The notes beneath the pieces are model-generated. The model did no database searches, had not been told where the DNA came from, and worked only from the letters and a program-made list of their open reading frames with translations. From Bacillota bacterium (GTDB lineage: Bacteria; Bacillota; Clostridia; Acetivibrionales; JAEXSP01), in assembly GCA_023453795.1 (NCBI GenBank), contig JAEXSP010000030.1, forward strand, positions 140,812 to 204,811: a DNA stretch of 64,000 nt, in the 5' to 3' direction. Shown one piece after another: positions 25,485 through 33,863 of this stretch; the first letter of the stretch is position 1; every line of letters begins with the position of its first letter. A program made the position numbers and the translations under genes.

Positions 25485-27260
25485 TTATACCACCTCCTCC
25501 AGTTTGGTCTTCAAAACATTGAGCTCTGTCTCATATAAGCGTTTATATGTTGCATTCTTGCGTATGAGCATTTCATGATTTCCTTTCCCTACGACCTTGC
25601 CCTGCTCGACAACAATGATTTCATCCGCCTCAATGATCGTGGAAAGCCTGTGGGCTATGATTATTACGGTGTGGTCTTTAGATATCCTGTCAATAACTTC
25701 TTTAATATAATACTGGGATTCATTGTCCAGAGAGGAGGTAGCCTCGTCAAACAGGATAATCTTTGACTCTTTCAGAAGTGCCCTTGCGATTGCAATCCTT
25801 TGCCGCTGGCCTCCGGAGATGTTTACACCGTTCTCTCCGATAACCGAATCATACTTCTCGGGCAGTCCTGCTATATACTCATGAATACAGGCAGCCCTGC
25901 ACGCTTCTTCTATTTCTTCCATAGATGCTTTTGGATTCGCAAGCAGAAGGTTTTCTTTGACCGTTGCTCTAAAAAGGAACGGTTCCTGCCGGACGATCGA
26001 GATGTGCCGCCTTAGAGATTCCTCATTAAACTTGCTTATATTGATGTCATCTATCAGGATCTCACCGGCGGAAGGATTGTAAAACCTTAACAGCAGATTG
26101 AATATTGTTGTCTTTCCGCTTCCGCTGGAGCCCACAATTGCAATTTTTTTATTCTTGGGTATATCGATTGATATATCTTTTAGCACGCACGAGCTCTCAT
26201 TATACTCAAAACTGACATTCTTAAAGCGGATATTTCCTTCAATGTGCCATATACTCTCATTTCCGAACTCCTCTTGAGAATAAGAAAGATTGTCCATTAT
26301 ATAAAATATCCTTTCCAGAGAGGTAAGCATCTGCTGGATATTTGAGTTTAGCCTGGTTATATTAATTAATGCAAAGGAAAACTGATTAGCGTAAGATGAA
26401 AAGGCAATGTAATAGTTCATTGTCAATTTCCCGATATATATGAGATACCCGCCGGCAGCGATTACAGCAATTTGGGACAGGAAGATCACTCCCTGGGAAA
26501 GTGTATTTGAAAGTGTATTTAATACATTGATATTGATTGAACTGTTTTTCAGCTTCTCAGCTAATTCTATAAACGATTCAAATTTATTCTTTTTAATCCC
26601 CAGACTTTTTATCTCTCTGATAGCATAAATGGATTCTCCTGCACTGCTAAAATAGCGGTCATTCAATTTGGCAACTTCCTTGTTTCTTACTCTGAGAACT
26701 TTTCCGTACTTTCGAAAGATGAAATATGTAAGCAGCCCTGAAAATATTACAATAAGAGCCAAGGGAACGCTAATTGTAAATACCGCAATAGCTACGAATA
26801 TGACTCTTAATACATCTATAACTGCATTCAAAAGCTGGTTTGTTATGATGTTTGCTATAGCTTGGGCATCCCCGTGCAAACGTGAGATGAATTCTCCCGA
26901 GCTCATTTCATCAAACGCTTTAACAGGCAGATTCAGAATCTTATGGTATATATCCCTCTTCAGGTCAAATATAATGTTTTCACTTAAAAAGGAAACCAGA
27001 TATGACTGAAAAAAACCTACTGCTGCCTGTAAAATATATATGATTGATAAATAAAGTATATTGATCAGCACTTTGTTGTAGCCCTTATCAAACAGGTTAG
27101 ACAGCAAATTTCCCCACACAAGGGGCTGAATTAGTCCGATGCCTATACCCGAAAGGATGCAAATGAATGCTAAGGAATATTTCATCTTATAAGGCTTAAT
27201 ATATTTAACTGCTCTTTTTATTAACTGAATATCTTCCTTGCTTATTGACATAATTCTCAT
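25485..27260 (-). CDS. ABC exporter (fused membrane and ATPase domains) for the modified peptide
   Basis: About 591 residues from ATG 27260, with GGTG nearby; the frame extends to 27437 but the extra 59 residues have no ribosome binding site and are probably untranslated. Six transmembrane helices (about 25-310) are followed by an ATPase with Walker A (GSSGSGKTT), signature ISGGQRQRIA and Walker B IILFDEATSSLD. No N-terminal C39 peptidase domain is present, which fits the separate subtilase. It is the first gene of the peptide operon (exporter, protease, maturase, accessory protein, three precursors). Confidence 0.88.
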   Translation of the reverse strand: MRIMSISKEDIQLIKRAVKYIKPYKMKYSLAFICILSGIGIGLIQPLVWGNLLSNLFDKGYNKVLINILYLSIIYILQAAVGFFQSYLVSFLSENIIFDLKRDIYHKILNLPVKAFDEMSSGEFISRLHGDAQAIANIITNQLLNAVIDVLRVIFVAIAVFTISVPLALIVIFSGLLTYFIFRKYGKVLRVRNKEVAKLNDRYFSSAGESIYAIREIKSLGIKKNKFESFIELAEKLKNSSININVLNTLSNTLSQGVIFLSQIAVIAAGGYLIYIGKLTMNYYIAFSSYANQFSFALINITRLNSNIQQMLTSLERIFYIMDNLSYSQEEFGNESIWHIEGNIRFKNVSFEYNESSCVLKDISIDIPKNKKIAIVGSSGSGKTTIFNLLLRFYNPSAGEILIDDINISKFNEESLRRHISIVRQEPFLFRATVKENLLLANPKASMEEIEEACRAACIHEYIAGLPEKYDSVIGENGVNISGGQRQRIAIARALLKESKIILFDEATSSLDNESQYYIKEVIDRISKDHTVIIIAHRLSTIIEADEIIVVEQGKVVGKGNHEMLIRKNATYKRLYETELNVLKTKLEEVV

Positions 27261-27435
27261 TATTTCACCATTTGTTAAGTTATTTTTTGACGATGGATTA
27301 AATGACAGGTATGATATTATAAGAAGTTCGACAATATAATTTATAGTTGTGCTAAATGTTTCTTTAGCTACTATATAATATATCCAATGATGTAACAATA
27401 TGTCAGTTGTAATAAATATAATTACAATTATAACC

Positions 27436-27484
27436 AATAAAAAATAAAATGACAGACGACATATCTAAATATGACATCTGTCAT
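27436..27484 (-). terminator. hairpin between response regulator and exporter genes
   Basis: 16-base arms at 27449-27464 and 27469-27484 match at 14 of 16 positions (ATGACAGA...TCTGTCAT), with a CTAA loop. On the minus strand the stem is followed by TTTATTTTTTATT, so it fits a terminator of the regulator gene. A second role as an operator for the exporter promoter cannot be excluded. Confidence 0.65.
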
Positions 27485-27582
27485 GGAAACAAGTTATCTG
27501 TATAAGAAAAGAGGATAGAAGTAACTGTTCAGTAATGGAAATGTAAGGATATATCCATTCTAATTATTCATAAAATGCTTTG

Positions 27583-28239
27583 TCAAACGATATCATTTTT
27601 TACGGCGAAAACCGCTAATTGAGTACGATCTTTAAGATTAAGCTTTCTCAAGATTACCGAAATTGCATTTCTGACACTGCCCTCGGTCAGACATATATTA
27701 TCAGCTATTTCACTATTACAATTTCCATCTGCAATAAGTCTTATTATACTTAATTCTCTGCTTGACAAATCAACCTTTAATCCCGCATTTTCGACAATAG
27801 AAGTATCCGTATATGTATTAAACCGCTTCATTATTAATTTGTATGTATCCTTATCCATAATGCTTAGTCCTGCATATGCACTTTTAATAGTTAAAATCAA
27901 ATCCTCGGGTTTTATATCCTTCAATATATACCCATCGGCTCCGCAGTTCAGCGTACGCATTATTTTCTTATCATCGATGAAGGCTGCTAATGTCGCTAAT
28001 ATAATTACTTTTATAACGCTGCGTTTGGTTTTTATCAGTCTGGTTCCTTCAAAACCGTCACACACGGGCATTACTATATCCATTATAACAACGTCCGGCA
28101 ATAGCTGTTCGCATAACTTATAGGCTGTTTTACCGTTCTCTGCACAACCTACAACTTTTATTTCTTTATCTTGTTCAAGGATTTTTTTGATACCTTCTCT
28201 GATGATTAATTGCCCGCCAGCTAATACAACTCTAATCAC
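27583..28239 (-). CDS. atypical NarL/LuxR-type response regulator (orphan)
   Basis: About 218 residues from GTG 28239, preceded by GGGAGGAAATTAG; the longer frame (to 28365) adds an unlikely N-terminus. The receiver keeps Asp54 (VVIMDIVMP), a Thr in ILATLAA and Lys in YILKDIKP. However, the acidic pair that binds Mg at the end of beta-1 is replaced: LVDDH becomes LAGGQ (Gly8-Gly9). The C-terminal half is a LuxR-type helix-turn-helix (SSRELSIIRLIADG, NSEIADNICLTEGSVRN). No histidine kinase gene is nearby. It lies upstream of, and on the same strand as, the peptide operon and may control it without normal phosphorylation. Confidence 0.87.
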   Translation of the reverse strand: MIRVVLAGGQLIIREGIKKILEQDKEIKVVGCAENGKTAYKLCEQLLPDVVIMDIVMPVCDGFEGTRLIKTKRSVIKVIILATLAAFIDDKKIMRTLNCGADGYILKDIKPEDLILTIKSAYAGLSIMDKDTYKLIMKRFNTYTDTSIVENAGLKVDLSSRELSIIRLIADGNCNSEIADNICLTEGSVRNAISVILRKLNLKDRTQLAVFAVKNDIV

Positions 28240-28393
28240 GATACTAATTTCCTCCCTATCAGGTTTGACAAAGGGTTTGACAGTAGAAGTCTGTACAACA
28301 ATATATTCCAATTCTATACTAAATAACCAAAATCCTGCCAGTAAGTAACAAATTATCAGTAACATATATATAAATACAATTTAAATTTTTTAG

Positions 28394-28422
28394 TTGACAA
28401 GCATATAATTCCACATTATAAT
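28394..28422 (+). promoter_or_regulatory. near-consensus promoter of the lemA operon
   Basis: TTGACA (28394-28399), a 17-base spacer, TATAAT (28417-28422). This leaves a leader of about 130 bases before the lemA ATG, containing a short inverted repeat near 28430-28450. The rest of the 28240-28561 gap holds the divergent regulator promoter but no gene. Confidence 0.75.
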
Positions 28423-28561
28423 AGATGGTAGAGCGATACTCTATAGAGCAATAAGTAATATAAAAAATAAATTTTACTATAAACAAGCTAATTGCACATA
28501 TTATATTAGTAGCGCTCGGATAAACCATAAACAACAGAAAATTATCAGGAGGTTGTATTTT

Positions 28562-29152
28562 ATGAATTTTTCTAATGGAAGAGGATCGATGAGAAAATGG
28601 ATTGTGCTGGGTGTAGTTGCTTTACTGGTAATTATCATCATAGGAAGCTTCGTATCCAACTATAATAGTCTGGTTTCGGCAAACAACTCGGTAGACAGCC
28701 AGTGGAGCCAGGTTGAAAACGTTATGCAGGCGAGAGCTGACAAGGTAAATAATCTCGTTCAAGTTGTAAAGGGCTATGTTAAGCATGAAGAAAAGGTTTT
28801 CGGCGATATTGCCGCGGCAAGGACCAAGCTTATGAGCGGTGCTTCCGATGTTCAAGGCAAGCTGAATGCCGACACTTCACTTACTAACTCATTAAAAAGC
28901 CTGAATGTTATTGTTGAAAACTATCCTAATCTTAAAGCGGATACACAGTTCACAAACCTTCAGTATGAAATAGCGGGGTCGGAAAACAGGGTTGCGCAGG
29001 AAAGAAGGCGCTTTATACAGGATGTAAAGAGCTATAATGTAAAAGTAACAAGATTTCCAAGCAATTTGTTCGCAAAAATCTATGGCTTTGACAAAAAAGA
29101 GTATTTCAAATCTGAAGGCAATACGAAGATAAACCTGGAAGGAGTATTCTAA
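28562..29152 (+). CDS. lemA: LemA family protein
   Basis: A 196-residue protein with a short cytoplasmic N-terminus, one transmembrane helix (about 13-35) and a helical extracellular domain with the family pattern YNSLVSANNSVDSQWSQVE, then QARADKVNNLVQVVKGY and AARTKL. ATG 28562 has AGGAGG at 9 bases; the TTG at 28553 overlaps that site. LemA proteins are conserved with TPM-domain proteins, encoded next. Function is not established; membrane-associated quality control is usually proposed. Confidence 0.93.
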   Translation: MNFSNGRGSMRKWIVLGVVALLVIIIIGSFVSNYNSLVSANNSVDSQWSQVENVMQARADKVNNLVQVVKGYVKHEEKVFGDIAAARTKLMSGASDVQGKLNADTSLTNSLKSLNVIVENYPNLKADTQFTNLQYEIAGSENRVAQERRRFIQDVKSYNVKVTRFPSNLFAKIYGFDKKEYFKSEGNTKINLEGVF

Positions 29153-29180
29153 TGCGGATAATTAGAAAGGTGGGTATGCA

Positions 29181-29963
29181 TTGATTACATTAAGGAAATT
29201 GATATTGGTTTTGCTTGCGGCTGTTATGATCTTTTCAATTACAGCCAATGCCGGCCCAAGCTACCCCTCCCCCACCAGAGAGTTTTTTGTCAATGACTTC
29301 GCAGGTGTTTTAAGCCAGGATGTACGGCAAAAAATAGTTAATATAGGTAAAGAGCTTCAGGATAAGACAACTGCTCAAGTTGTTCTTGCAACGATAGATT
29401 CACTTGACGGACAGAATATTGAGGACTATTCGATAGACCTTGCTACGAAGTGGGGAATAGGGCAAAAGAATAAGGACAATGGTGTGCTTATCCTCTTTGC
29501 AAAGAAAGAGAGACTACTTAGGATAGAAGTCGGATACGGTCTTGAGGGTATTCTGCCGGACAGCAAAACTGCGCAGATAAGGGAACAGTATATAAAGCCG
29601 TATACAAAGAATAATGACTTTGATAAGGGTTTCCTTAACGGGTATACTGCAATTGTCAAGGAAGTTGCAGGAGAATACGGTGCAGCTATCAATTCAGCAG
29701 GCGAGGTCCGGCAAAACTCTACAGCAAACTCTGAAAAATTTAAGCTGTCCAAGAACTTTAAGTTTTTTCCGATATTGATAATAATTCTTCTCATTTGTGA
29801 CGGAATATTTTTCAGGTTCAGTATTACATCAATGCTGATTCAGATAATATTCTGGTCCGGTTTCTTCAGAGGCGGACGAGGAGGCTGGGGGGGCGGCTCA
29901 GGCGGAGGCTCTTCAGGAGGCGGAGGCGGCTTCGGCGGGGGAGGAAGCAGCGGAAATGTTTGA
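29181..29963 (+). CDS. TPM-domain (YgcG-type) membrane protein
   Basis: A 260-residue protein with signal peptide (about 1-24), TPM domain (about 32-160: FVNDFAGVLSQDVRQKI, ATIDSLDGQNIEDYSIDLA, WGIGQKNKDNGVLILFA, RIEVGYGLEGILPD), a transmembrane region (about 190-230) and a C-terminal tail of Gly and Ser repeats. The start is TTG 29181 behind AAAGGTGGG. The lemA-TPM pairing is conserved widely in bacteria. TPM domains are proposed to help assemble or repair membrane complexes; the role here is unknown. Confidence 0.9.
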   Translation: MITLRKLILVLLAAVMIFSITANAGPSYPSPTREFFVNDFAGVLSQDVRQKIVNIGKELQDKTTAQVVLATIDSLDGQNIEDYSIDLATKWGIGQKNKDNGVLILFAKKERLLRIEVGYGLEGILPDSKTAQIREQYIKPYTKNNDFDKGFLNGYTAIVKEVAGEYGAAINSAGEVRQNSTANSEKFKLSKNFKFFPILIIILLICDGIFFRFSITSMLIQIIFWSGFFRGGRGGWGGGSGGGSSGGGGGFGGGGSSGNV

Positions 29964-29987
29964 GAATGTTGATATGGAGGCACGAAT

Positions 29988-30467
29988 ATGAGGTATATAA
30001 TCAAGCAAAAAATATTTTCTTTGGGGGACAGCTTTACCATTAAGGATGAAGTCGGAAATGATGTTTTCATTGTCAGAAGCCAACTGCTGTCTTTTGGAAA
30101 AAAGCTAAGAATCTACGATCTTATTGGAAACGAACTATGCTATATAGAACAAAAGCTTTTCAGGTTTTTTCCTGAGTATGACATATATATTGGCGGGCAA
30201 CATGCTTTAAATATTAAGAAGAAATTTGCAATGTTCAGACATGACTTTGACATAAGGGGTACGGGAGCACAATATTTCGTAAATGGTGATTTCTGGGCTC
30301 ATGAGTTTGGCATAGTCAAGGATGGCAGACAGGTTGCACAGATATCGAAGGCCTTCTTCTCTTTCGGCGACACCTATGGTTTGGATGTTGATGACGGGGA
30401 GGATCAGATTTCAACACTTGCTCTTGCGATCGTAATAGACATGGTATGCCATGATGATAATCACTAA
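29988..30467 (+). CDS. LURP-one-related (Tubby C-terminal-like) protein
   Basis: A 159-residue all-beta protein. The segments YIIKQKIFSLGDSFTIKDEVGN, VFIVRSQLLSFGKKLRIYDLIG and VAQISKAFFSFGDTYGLDV follow the LURP-one/YxjI family pattern of repeated beta strands with DxxG turns. No membrane segment, though the fold is related to lipid-binding tubby domains. It lies 24 bases after the TPM gene, so all three belong to one operon, suggesting a membrane-linked role. Confidence 0.85.
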   Translation: MRYIIKQKIFSLGDSFTIKDEVGNDVFIVRSQLLSFGKKLRIYDLIGNELCYIEQKLFRFFPEYDIYIGGQHALNIKKKFAMFRHDFDIRGTGAQYFVNGDFWAHEFGIVKDGRQVAQISKAFFSFGDTYGLDVDDGEDQISTLALAIVIDMVCHDDNH

Positions 30468-30608
30468 TAGTGCGTTTTCAAATTACCTATGCAGAAGAAA
30501 GTCCGAGAATCTCGACGCTTCTATGAGTTCGTAGGATTTTCATAGAATAAGTATTTGAGAAACACTATACTAGGATTGGTAAATATGTGGAAATTCATCC
30601 AAAATATC

Positions 30609-30638
30609 TTGACAGACTCCTGTAAATCATAATATACT
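30609..30638 (+). promoter_or_regulatory. promoter of the riboswitch-CDF transcript
   Basis: TTGACA (30609-30614), an 18-base spacer, TATACT (30633-30638), about 25 bases before the riboswitch begins. Confidence 0.65.
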
Positions 30639-30670
30639 ATTTTCACATAAAAATAATTTCACCTAAAAAT

Positions 30671-30765
30671 GAGCAGGCGATGCGCTTTATGCGTGTGGGG
30701 CTGGGCCCGAAGAGGCAGCGGAGTTGATTGAAAACCCGTGGGACATTTATATGTTCCACGGGTTT
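30671..30765 (+). ncRNA. NiCo (czcD) riboswitch with associated hairpin
   Basis: The leader contains GAGCAGGC followed by a TGCGC/GCGTG stem, the GGGGCTGGGCCC junction segment, GAAGAGGCAGCGGAG and then GTGGGACA. This order matches the NiCo riboswitch as I remember it from the crystallised Erysipelotrichaceae example (GAGCAGGCAAUG ... GCCGGGCUGC ... GUGGGACA). The 3' part forms a 15-bp hairpin (30732-30746 with 30751-30765, one G-T pair, TTAT loop) followed by AATTGTCT, a weak terminator; it likely forms without metal and is prevented when Co or Ni binds. The gene downstream is a cation diffusion facilitator, the classic target. Confidence 0.85.
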
Positions 30766-30816
30766 AATTGTCTCTAAATATGAATAATAAAAAAAGGGAA
30801 CACAGGGGGATGCAGA

Positions 30817-32232
30817 ATGAACGGTGAAAAGCAAAAAGTCGCTTTAACATCTGTAATAGCGGCAGTTTTTCTCACTCTGATCAAGGTAATAGTAGGCGTT
30901 TTTACAGGAAGCTTGGGTATTTTGTCCGAAGCAGCACATTCATGCCTCGATTTGTTAGCCGCAGCAGTAACTTTTTTTGCAGTCAGGGTTTCAGACAAAC
31001 CTGCAGATACCGAACATAACTATGGACATGGAAAAGTCGAAAGCTTTTCTGCATTGATTGAAACTGCACTTCTCTTGATTACCTGCGGTTGGATTATTTA
31101 TGAAGCAGTAAAAAGTTTCCTCGGAGGGCCCAAGGAACTGGAGATAACAGATGCTACCTGGGGTGTAGGAATTTTAATAATATCCATTATCATTAATATT
31201 TCAAGAGCCAGGATTTTGCGCAAAGCCGCTAAAAAGTATGGAAGCCAGGCTTTGGAAGCTGATGCACTGCATTTTGATACGGATGTATGGAGTTCGGTTG
31301 TTGTAATAGCGGGCCTTATCTGTGTAGGCTTCGGGGATTTCTTAAAAATACCTGCTTTAAAGTATGGTGACCCTATTGCAGCGCTCGGTGTGTGTGTTCT
31401 TGTAATCATTGTCAGCATACAGCTTGGCAAGAGGACAATAGATGTTTTGCTTGACACTGCACCAAAGGGTGTAGTGAGTGATATCCTTCATCAGGTAAAC
31501 GGCACAAAGGGTGTCCTGGATGTGGCAAATGTCAGGGTAAGACCGTCAGGGCCCAATTATTTTATAGATTTGAATGTGGGAATCGGAAGAAATGAAAGTC
31601 ACAGGGTAGTTCATCTCATTGTTCATGAGATACGTGAGAAAATTATTAAAAGCTATCCCAACAGTGACGTGGTAATAAGTACTTTCCCGGTAGATATAGC
31701 TGCAAATGAGGATAGGGAAGTATATCATACTGTGAAGAAAATAGTCGATAATTTCCCGATATGTACGAATATTCACAATATAAATGTGTATGAGGTTGAC
31801 GGCAAAAAACAGATTGCAGTCCATATTGAAGTAAAGGAAAGCATGAGCCTTAAGGAAGCTCATGACTTGTCCCACAAGATAAGCGGCCTGATACAAGATG
31901 AAATGGAAGATATAGAGGACGTAAGCGTTAAGTTTGAATATGCAGTGCAGAAATACATCGTAGCACAGGATGTGACATCCCAAAACCAAAAGCTTATTGA
32001 TGATATATGCAGCCTGATAAATATAGCTCCTGAAAAGCTGAATTGCCACGATGTCAAGATTTGCAAGGAGGGAGAGTGCCTCACGGTATTCCTTCATTGC
32101 GAAATGGAAGGCGATTACAGCATAGAAAAAACAGAGCTTATATCACACAACATTTCTGAGAAAATCAGAAAAAACATACACAGTGTAAAAGACATTCACG
32201 TGCATCTAGAACCCATAGAAGAGAGGGGTTAA
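30817..32232 (+). CDS. cation diffusion facilitator metal exporter with three C-terminal dimer domains
   Basis: A 471-residue CDF protein, longer than the usual 300. The membrane domain (about 8-205) contains the paired metal sites AAHSCLDLLAA (H-x-x-x-D) and ALHFDTDVWSS, plus the YGHGKVE loop. It is followed by three repeats of the ZT-dimer-like cytoplasmic domain (about 215-290, 296-370, 395-470), each with the beta-alpha-beta pattern ending in V-x-(I/V)-x-(F/L)-(P/E). Located behind a NiCo riboswitch, it most likely exports Co or Ni, possibly also Zn, Fe or Mn. A bidirectional terminator follows. Confidence 0.93.
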   Translation: MNGEKQKVALTSVIAAVFLTLIKVIVGVFTGSLGILSEAAHSCLDLLAAAVTFFAVRVSDKPADTEHNYGHGKVESFSALIETALLLITCGWIIYEAVKSFLGGPKELEITDATWGVGILIISIIINISRARILRKAAKKYGSQALEADALHFDTDVWSSVVVIAGLICVGFGDFLKIPALKYGDPIAALGVCVLVIIVSIQLGKRTIDVLLDTAPKGVVSDILHQVNGTKGVLDVANVRVRPSGPNYFIDLNVGIGRNESHRVVHLIVHEIREKIIKSYPNSDVVISTFPVDIAANEDREVYHTVKKIVDNFPICTNIHNINVYEVDGKKQIAVHIEVKESMSLKEAHDLSHKISGLIQDEMEDIEDVSVKFEYAVQKYIVAQDVTSQNQKLIDDICSLINIAPEKLNCHDVKICKEGECLTVFLHCEMEGDYSIEKTELISHNISEKIRKNIHSVKDIHVHLEPIEERG

Positions 32233-32252
32233 CTGATATATAGCTGCAGGTT

Positions 32253-32296
32253 AAAAAACTCTGAAAGGCAGCGTTCACCTTGACCAGAGTTTTTAT
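32253..32296. terminator. bidirectional terminator between CDF and DEAD-box genes
   Basis: AAAACTCTG pairs with CAGAGTTTT, with a further AGG/CCT pair inside. A-run and T-run flank it on the two sides, fitting the convergent genes. A weaker hairpin sharing ACCTTGACC at its 3' side occurs at 34951-34989. Confidence 0.75.
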
Positions 32297-32308
32297 ACCT
32301 TTGGACCA

Positions 32309-33553
32309 TTACTTTCCTGACTGCTTTCTTCTGCTTCTCCTAAAATACCCGTTTGGGCTGGGTTTCCTGACAGCGGCTTTTTTTATCGTATCCTTATTTC
32401 CTTCTGTTACTGTAGGAAGCAAGGGATAGGGATGATCTTCAATGACAGGTATTGACTTAGCTATTAGTTTCTGAATATCCTTCAGATACGGCTTTTCATC
32501 CTCATCGCAAAAAGAAAGTGCAACTCCCCCTGCTCCGGCTCTTCCGGTACGCCCGATTCTATGGACATATGTTTCGGGTATGTTAGGCAAGTCAAAGTTG
32601 ATTACATGGGACAATTCTTCAACATCAATACCTCGTGCAGCAATGTCTGTTGCAACTAGAACCCTTGTCTTTTTTGCCTTAAAATTGTTTAAAGCCAGTT
32701 GTCTTACCCCCTGTGATTTGTTTCCATGAATAGCTTGCGCTTTTATGCCTGCTTTGGCAAGGTCTTTAACGATTTTATCCGCCCCATACTTTGTTCGTGA
32801 AAACACCAGGGCGGAAACAATAGACTTACTTTTCATCAGGTGAATAAGCAGTAATTTCTTGTCTTTTTTACCTACAAAATAAACTGCCTGCTCAATAATA
32901 TCAACTGTAGATGAAATAGGAGTAACTATGACCCTTACAGGATCTGTTAAAATAGAATTAACTAACTTTGTAATTTCCTGCGGCATGGTTGCAGAAAACA
33001 ACATCGTTTGTCTTATTTCAGGCAAATGTGATATGATTTTTTTCACGTCAGCTACAAGCCCCATATCAAGCATTCTGTCTGCCTCATCAAGCACAAAGGA
33101 CTTTACATGCTGAAGATTTACATATTTCTGATTTATTAGGTCAAGCAATCTGCCCGGGGTTGCAATCAGAATATCTACCCCTGCTTTTAATGCATCTGTT
33201 TGAGGCTTTTGCGGTACTCCGCCGAAAATAACACAATTTTTAAGGCCTAAATATTGTCCATAGGTTGAAAAACTTTCTCCGATTTGAACCGCCAATTCCC
33301 TTGTTGGAGTTAATATTAAGGCCCTGATCGTTATCGTATCCTTTCGGCTTCTTTGTGCTGAATAAAGATTTTGAAGGATTGGAATAGCAAACGCTGCTGT
33401 CTTCCCGGTACCAGTCTGAGCACAACCTATCAGGTCTCTTCCTTCAAGTAAAAGCGGAATAGCCTGTACCTGTATATCTGTAGGTGTCGTGTAGCCTTCT
33501 TTTTTTATCGCCTCTCTAATCGGCGAAATGAGATTTAATTCATCAAATAACAC
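32309..33553 (-). CDS. DEAD-box ATP-dependent RNA helicase (RhlE/CshA type)
   Basis: A 414-residue helicase with Q motif (GYTTPTDIQVQAIP), Walker A AQTGTGKTAAF, PTRELA, TPGRLLD, DEAD (LDEADRMLDMG), SAT (LFSATMP), ATDIAARGID and HRIGRTGRAG, all intact. The C-terminal tail is basic (about 385-414: KKAAVRKPSP...RRSRRKQSGK). Such enzymes help mRNA decay and ribosome assembly, especially in the cold. It is monocistronic and convergent with the CDF gene. Confidence 0.95.
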   Translation of the reverse strand: MLFDELNLISPIREAIKKEGYTTPTDIQVQAIPLLLEGRDLIGCAQTGTGKTAAFAIPILQNLYSAQRSRKDTITIRALILTPTRELAVQIGESFSTYGQYLGLKNCVIFGGVPQKPQTDALKAGVDILIATPGRLLDLINQKYVNLQHVKSFVLDEADRMLDMGLVADVKKIISHLPEIRQTMLFSATMPQEITKLVNSILTDPVRVIVTPISSTVDIIEQAVYFVGKKDKKLLLIHLMKSKSIVSALVFSRTKYGADKIVKDLAKAGIKAQAIHGNKSQGVRQLALNNFKAKKTRVLVATDIAARGIDVEELSHVINFDLPNIPETYVHRIGRTGRAGAGGVALSFCDEDEKPYLKDIQKLIAKSIPVIEDHPYPLLPTVTEGNKDTIKKAAVRKPSPNGYFRRSRRKQSGK

Positions 33554-33863
33554 TTTTTCTCCTTTATGTAAGCAAACTTTTTTGGATTATTCTTTATATT
33601 CAACATCCCTTAAGCAAAGGCCCTTTGGTTGAGCCATTGACAAACATATTACATCTTGGTTTATTGCAAAATATCCGATAAATTACCTTTGTACAGCTTA
33701 TATAATATCATACCCAAAGCAGTTTAGCGTTTATAACAATTCTACATTATTTTATGGGCTTGTCAAATTTAAACACTATAGAGCAAAATCCACTTAATAA
33801 ATAATGATGGATAATTTTTATGGTATAATCAAAAAATAGAGTTTATCGAAGGAGAATTATTAA
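33554..33863. other. divergent promoter region, helicase / CysRS-like gene
   Basis: No coding region. A TATAAT at 33824-33829, preceded by TGG, lies 35 bases before the CysRS-like gene; no good -35 is seen, so it may be an extended -10 promoter. Promoters of the helicase gene must lie in the left half. Confidence 0.45.

Noticed and set aside
29870..29960. Gly-rich repeat tail as a collagen- or silk-like element
   Set aside because: Gly/Ser tails are a usual ending of TPM-domain membrane proteins.
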